NCBI GenBank assembly: GCA_000181795.3
Contig: CM012954.1
Location: 8,021,391 to 8,070,513 of the forward strand
Direction of reading: 5' to 3'
From: Trichinella spiralis
Taxonomy: Eukaryota > Nematoda > Enoplea > Trichinellida > Trichinellidae
Length of the DNA: 49,123 nucleotides
Shown in pieces: positions 46,212-49,123 of the stretch. The notes beneath the pieces are model-generated. The model was not told where the DNA came from. It did no database searches and saw only the letters and a program-made list of their open reading frames with translations. A program made the position numbers and the translations under genes. Positions within the stretch are counted from its first letter, which is position 1. Each line of letters begins with the position of its first letter.

Positions 46212-49123
46212 ATGGAATTCGCTGGTGGATTTTCAGCTTCTTCCGCTAAGCAGCGTAGCAACAACAGTTCGGTTGGGGTTCTTGGTCCGGCGGCGTCGAC
46301 ATCCACCAAGGATACTTTGCATTTGATCGAGGACGAAACTGCGGCCAAGCCGAGCGTGGCGGTCGGAATACTGCCGTCCATTCACCACCACGGCACCACG
46401 TCGTTCACGGGTTCGTTGAGGGCGAAGATGAACGCTTCTTCGTCATTTTTACCAAATTACGCCAAATCGGCCAGCCAGATGTTGCTCAACTCTGACGATA
46501 CGACAGTCTGGGGTGACGTGGCTTTGGAGTCGACAAACCACGCATCCTCTGCTGCAGTGCCTTGCGACCACGAGTCGACCATGATCAAGCGTCACTTCTG
46601 TGATGAACCGCAGCAGCAACAACAACACTATAGAAAATATTTGAACATGTCGCCGACGTCGGCGGCTTATTGGTCTTTGGAAAGTTTGAGAAAGAAAGTT
46701 CGTCGGTTTCCTTGGACTAATGTGAAAACGTTCGTCGGCTTTATATGCTTTCTGATCACCGTTCACGGCGCCCTGTCGACCGGCTACACAATGTCCGTGA
46801 TTACGACCATTGAAAAGCGTTTTCAAATTCCAAGCACCACGTCCGGCTTGATTGTCAGCTCGTACGAAATTGGAAGTCTCTTGTCGGTGGTATTTGTCAG
46901 CTACTTTGGTTCCAATGGTCACGTTCCATATTGGATCGGTTTCGGCGGATTGGTTCTGTCGTTGGGCTCGTTTTTGTTCTCGTTGCCCCATTTCGTCGCC
47001 ACGCCTTATTCGTATTTGGAGAACAAATCGATCGAAGCGTTGCTGCTTCTGTCGCCAAATGCTGCCAACAACCTCGGCAAGGACCACTCGTTGCTCGACC
47101 AATCCGCTTCGGCTCCACTTTGTCAATTGTCCAACCAGAGTTCTTCTTCGTTGTACAACACCACTTGTTTGTCCCAAGAGACCGAATCGTCCAACAATCA
47201 CATTCTGGTCATGATGCTTGCCCAAATTCTGCTCGGCGTGGGCGGTTCACCGTTGTTCACACTTGGCACTACCTACATTGACAATCACGTCGACAAAGAA
47301 AGTTCGTCCATTTATTTGGGTGAGTTGATGATTTAATTTTTGAAATTTTGTATATATTTCTCTTTTCATACGGTAGGCTTTTAATTTATTTTATTTTGTT
47401 TTTTTTAATACAAAAGCATTCATGTATGTCATGCTGGCATTTGGTCCAGTTTGTGGATTTTTGCTCGGCGGGTTGCTGTTGTCCGAATATGTGAATCCGA
47501 ATTCGGCGCCGCCCGATTTGACGATCCAGTCGATCGGTTGGATAGGACTTTGGTGGGGCGGCTTTATCATTTGTGGCTTTTTCTATTTGTTGGCGTCGTT
47601 GCCGTTTTTCTGCTTTCCTCGACGTTTGACCGACGACCAAGACAACAGTCCTCGTTCGGATTACGGCAAAGACATCCGAAAGATTCCAGTATCAATTTTT
47701 CGTCTGATCACCAACAAAGTCTACATGGTTACGTCGTTCAACGCTTGCTTGGATTTGGCAATTGTGTCCGGTTTTACGGTTTTCTTGCCAAAATTTTTGG
47801 AAACCCAGTTTCTGGTCTCCAAATCCGATGCCAGCTTGTTCACTGGTAAAGTGAAGCGCAGTTTTGTTTTTTCATCCCATTTTAAGTAAAACTGTTCCAC
47901 TTTGAGGTAGCGTGGCTGTACCCGGAGCTTGCATTGGTACACTGTTTGGTGGATGGGTTCTGAAACGGCTGAAAATGGTTATGAGTCATGTTGCAAATTA
48001 CGTCGTGCTAGTGAACATTGCCGCGGTTCTGCTGCTTAGTTTGTTGTTTTTTATTGGCTGTGAAAATTTCAAAATTGCTGGTGTTAGTCAAACTTATCCA
48101 AGGTAGTGGTAGCAGTTGAAGATAGAAAAATTCTGCAAATTGAAATAATCATACTGATGCTTTTTCAGTTCTGCTATATTTGACGACCGGATGTTCATCA
48201 GCGCTTGGGATCAGTGCAACATGAACTGCAGCTGTTCTTTGCAAGGAATTCAGCCAATTTGTGGTATTGACGGGATCACGTATTTGTCACCTTGCTTTGC
48301 TGGTTGTAAAGCATCGGCGATTACAACCGGAGGCAAACGACCGAGCATTGTCGGTACAGTTGATCGTCTTTACAGGGTAAGTTTTTTTTGCATTATTATC
48401 TTTATTCAAAAAAAGATTCATACATTGTGTTTGTTTGTTTGTTTTTAGACTTATAGCAATTGTTCGTGTATATTGTCAAATTTGAATATCACTGTCAACG
48501 TTCACAATACTAGCAACGCCGTCGCTTCTTCCATACAAGCTTGGTATGGATTGTGCCCGTCGAATTGCCGCATGCTTGTTCCATTTCTTGTATTGCTTTT
48601 CATCGTCACCCTTACGGCGGCTAACAATCAAATGCCATTGGTTATGATCACTTTGAGGTAGTACTATACTTGGAATAGTGGAAAATTAAAATGCTTTACA
48701 ACCATCGTATTTCACCTTCTTTTGCAGAGCTGTTTCTGAAGAGGAGAAAGCGTTCGCTTTGGGATTGCAAGTTGTAATGTTGCGCTTGTTGAGTGAGTTT
48801 TATTTATTTATTTATTTGTTGTTAATAAATTCATTTAAATATTATGATTGAAAATGTTTCGTCGAAGGTTATTTACCGGCTCCAATTGTTTACGGAGCTA
48901 TCATCGACACCGCCTGTCGTTTGATGGATGACTCATGTGGCACCACCGGGGCGTCATGTCTCTTCTACGACATTGAAACGTTTCGTTTTCGATTTGCTTT
49001 CCTCTGCCTAATGCTCAAGGTATTGTTGTTGTTGTTGTTGTTGTTGTTGTTTTGAAAAATTATTATAATAATTGCAAAATCTAAATTTAAAAAAAACATG
49101 CAATAGTTAGTTGTAAGGGTATG
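46212..49123 (+). CDS. Organic anion transporter (OATP/SLCO family), 3' end cut by the window
   Basis: Seven exons are visible, 46212-47319, 47417-47845, 47907-48102, 48169-48376, 48449-48657, 48728-48792 and 48868-49019; an intron runs off the edge. A long Ser/Ala-rich cytoplasmic N-terminus (about 170 residues, with a Gln run) precedes the 12-segment transporter fold. Diagnostic parts are FICFLITVHGALSTGY (TM1), the OATP signature region SIGWIGLWWGGFIICG (D-x-RW-V/I-GAWWxGF form), the Cys-rich Kazal-like loop between TM9 and TM10 (CNMNCSC...PICGIDGITYLSPCFAGC, then CSC and CPSNC), and YLPAPIVYGAIIDTACR near the end. OATPs are sodium-independent exchangers for amphipathic anions such as bile salts, steroid conjugates and drugs. 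Codons in exon 1 are markedly richer in G+C than its surroundings. Confidence 0.94.
49022..49051 (+). repeat. (TTG)n microsatellite in an OATP intron
   Basis: About nine TTG units at the start of the last visible intron. TTG repeats of this kind recur in the window (18375-18390, 19736-19751, 38526-38545). Confidence 0.85.

Noticed and set aside
46449-47225. Long minus-strand open frame (258 codons) within the OATP gene
   Set aside because: It is antisense to OATP exon 1, which is G+C-rich and therefore poor in stops on both strands. It has no family resemblance.
1-49123. Retroelements, DNA transposons, tRNA and rRNA genes
   Set aside because: No reverse transcriptase, integrase or transposase motifs, terminal repeats or clear tRNA structures were seen by reading. 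A tRNA scan and repeat search would be needed to exclude short or decayed ones.

Overview
The window is nuclear DNA from a nematode, most likely a clade I (Dorylaimia) worm such as Trichinella. It is AT-rich. The genes are split by many short introns with (T)nAG-type acceptors, and the set includes worm-type families: a UNC-97/PINCH adaptor, an ALG-1-type Argonaute, a COSA-1/CNTD1 meiotic cyclin, a SPE-42/SPE-49-type DC-STAMP protein and a tau-tubulin-kinase-like kinase. The species call is inference; the gene models were read codon by codon across splice sites and keep frame throughout. No virus-like element, DNA transposon, rRNA or CRISPR array was recognised.

Layout. 1-2357: no confident gene, with one exon-like island near 1160-1248. 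2358-6647: PINCH, then ribosomal protein eL33 (RPL35A). 7415-9125: a HEY-class bHLH-Orange repressor behind a 12-bp palindromic E-box. 9670-10296 (minus): a small HP1 protein, tail-to-tail with HEY and head-to-head with membrin. 10549-15460: membrin (GOSR2), CNTD1/COSA-1 and a DC-STAMP/RING protein, 162 and 180 bp apart, a candidate operon with germline functions. 15904-16729: a SAM methyltransferase. 17488-19659: mitochondrial methionyl-tRNA synthetase. 20097-21929: a secreted histidine acid phosphatase. 22374-23001 (minus): a 76-residue secreted precursor with three amidation/dibasic sites, a candidate neuropeptide gene. 23893-24673: a tentative unrecognised multi-exon membrane protein. 25472-28003: SNX17.

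27831-31757: a near-perfect tandem repeat of about 1.96 kb split by ten Ns. It carries the 3' end of SNX17 and the 5' end of Argonaute twice. Errors are concentrated at the edges touching the Ns, so it looks like two overlapping contig ends that were never merged, not a biological duplication.

31017-35372: Argonaute (18 exons, DEDH slicer residues present, with a 14-residue insertion beside the catalytic glutamate). 36033-39142: STT3A, exactly 705 residues. 39634-40709: a TTBK-like kinase. 40710-43621: no confident gene. 43622-44197: a C6orf120/UPF0669 secreted protein. 46212 to the right edge: an OATP (SLCO) transporter, cut off at the 3' end.

Most genes are unrelated housekeeping or regulatory loci. 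The functional themes are membrane traffic (membrin, SNX17, STT3A), gene silencing (HP1, Argonaute) and reproduction (COSA-1, SPE-42-like).
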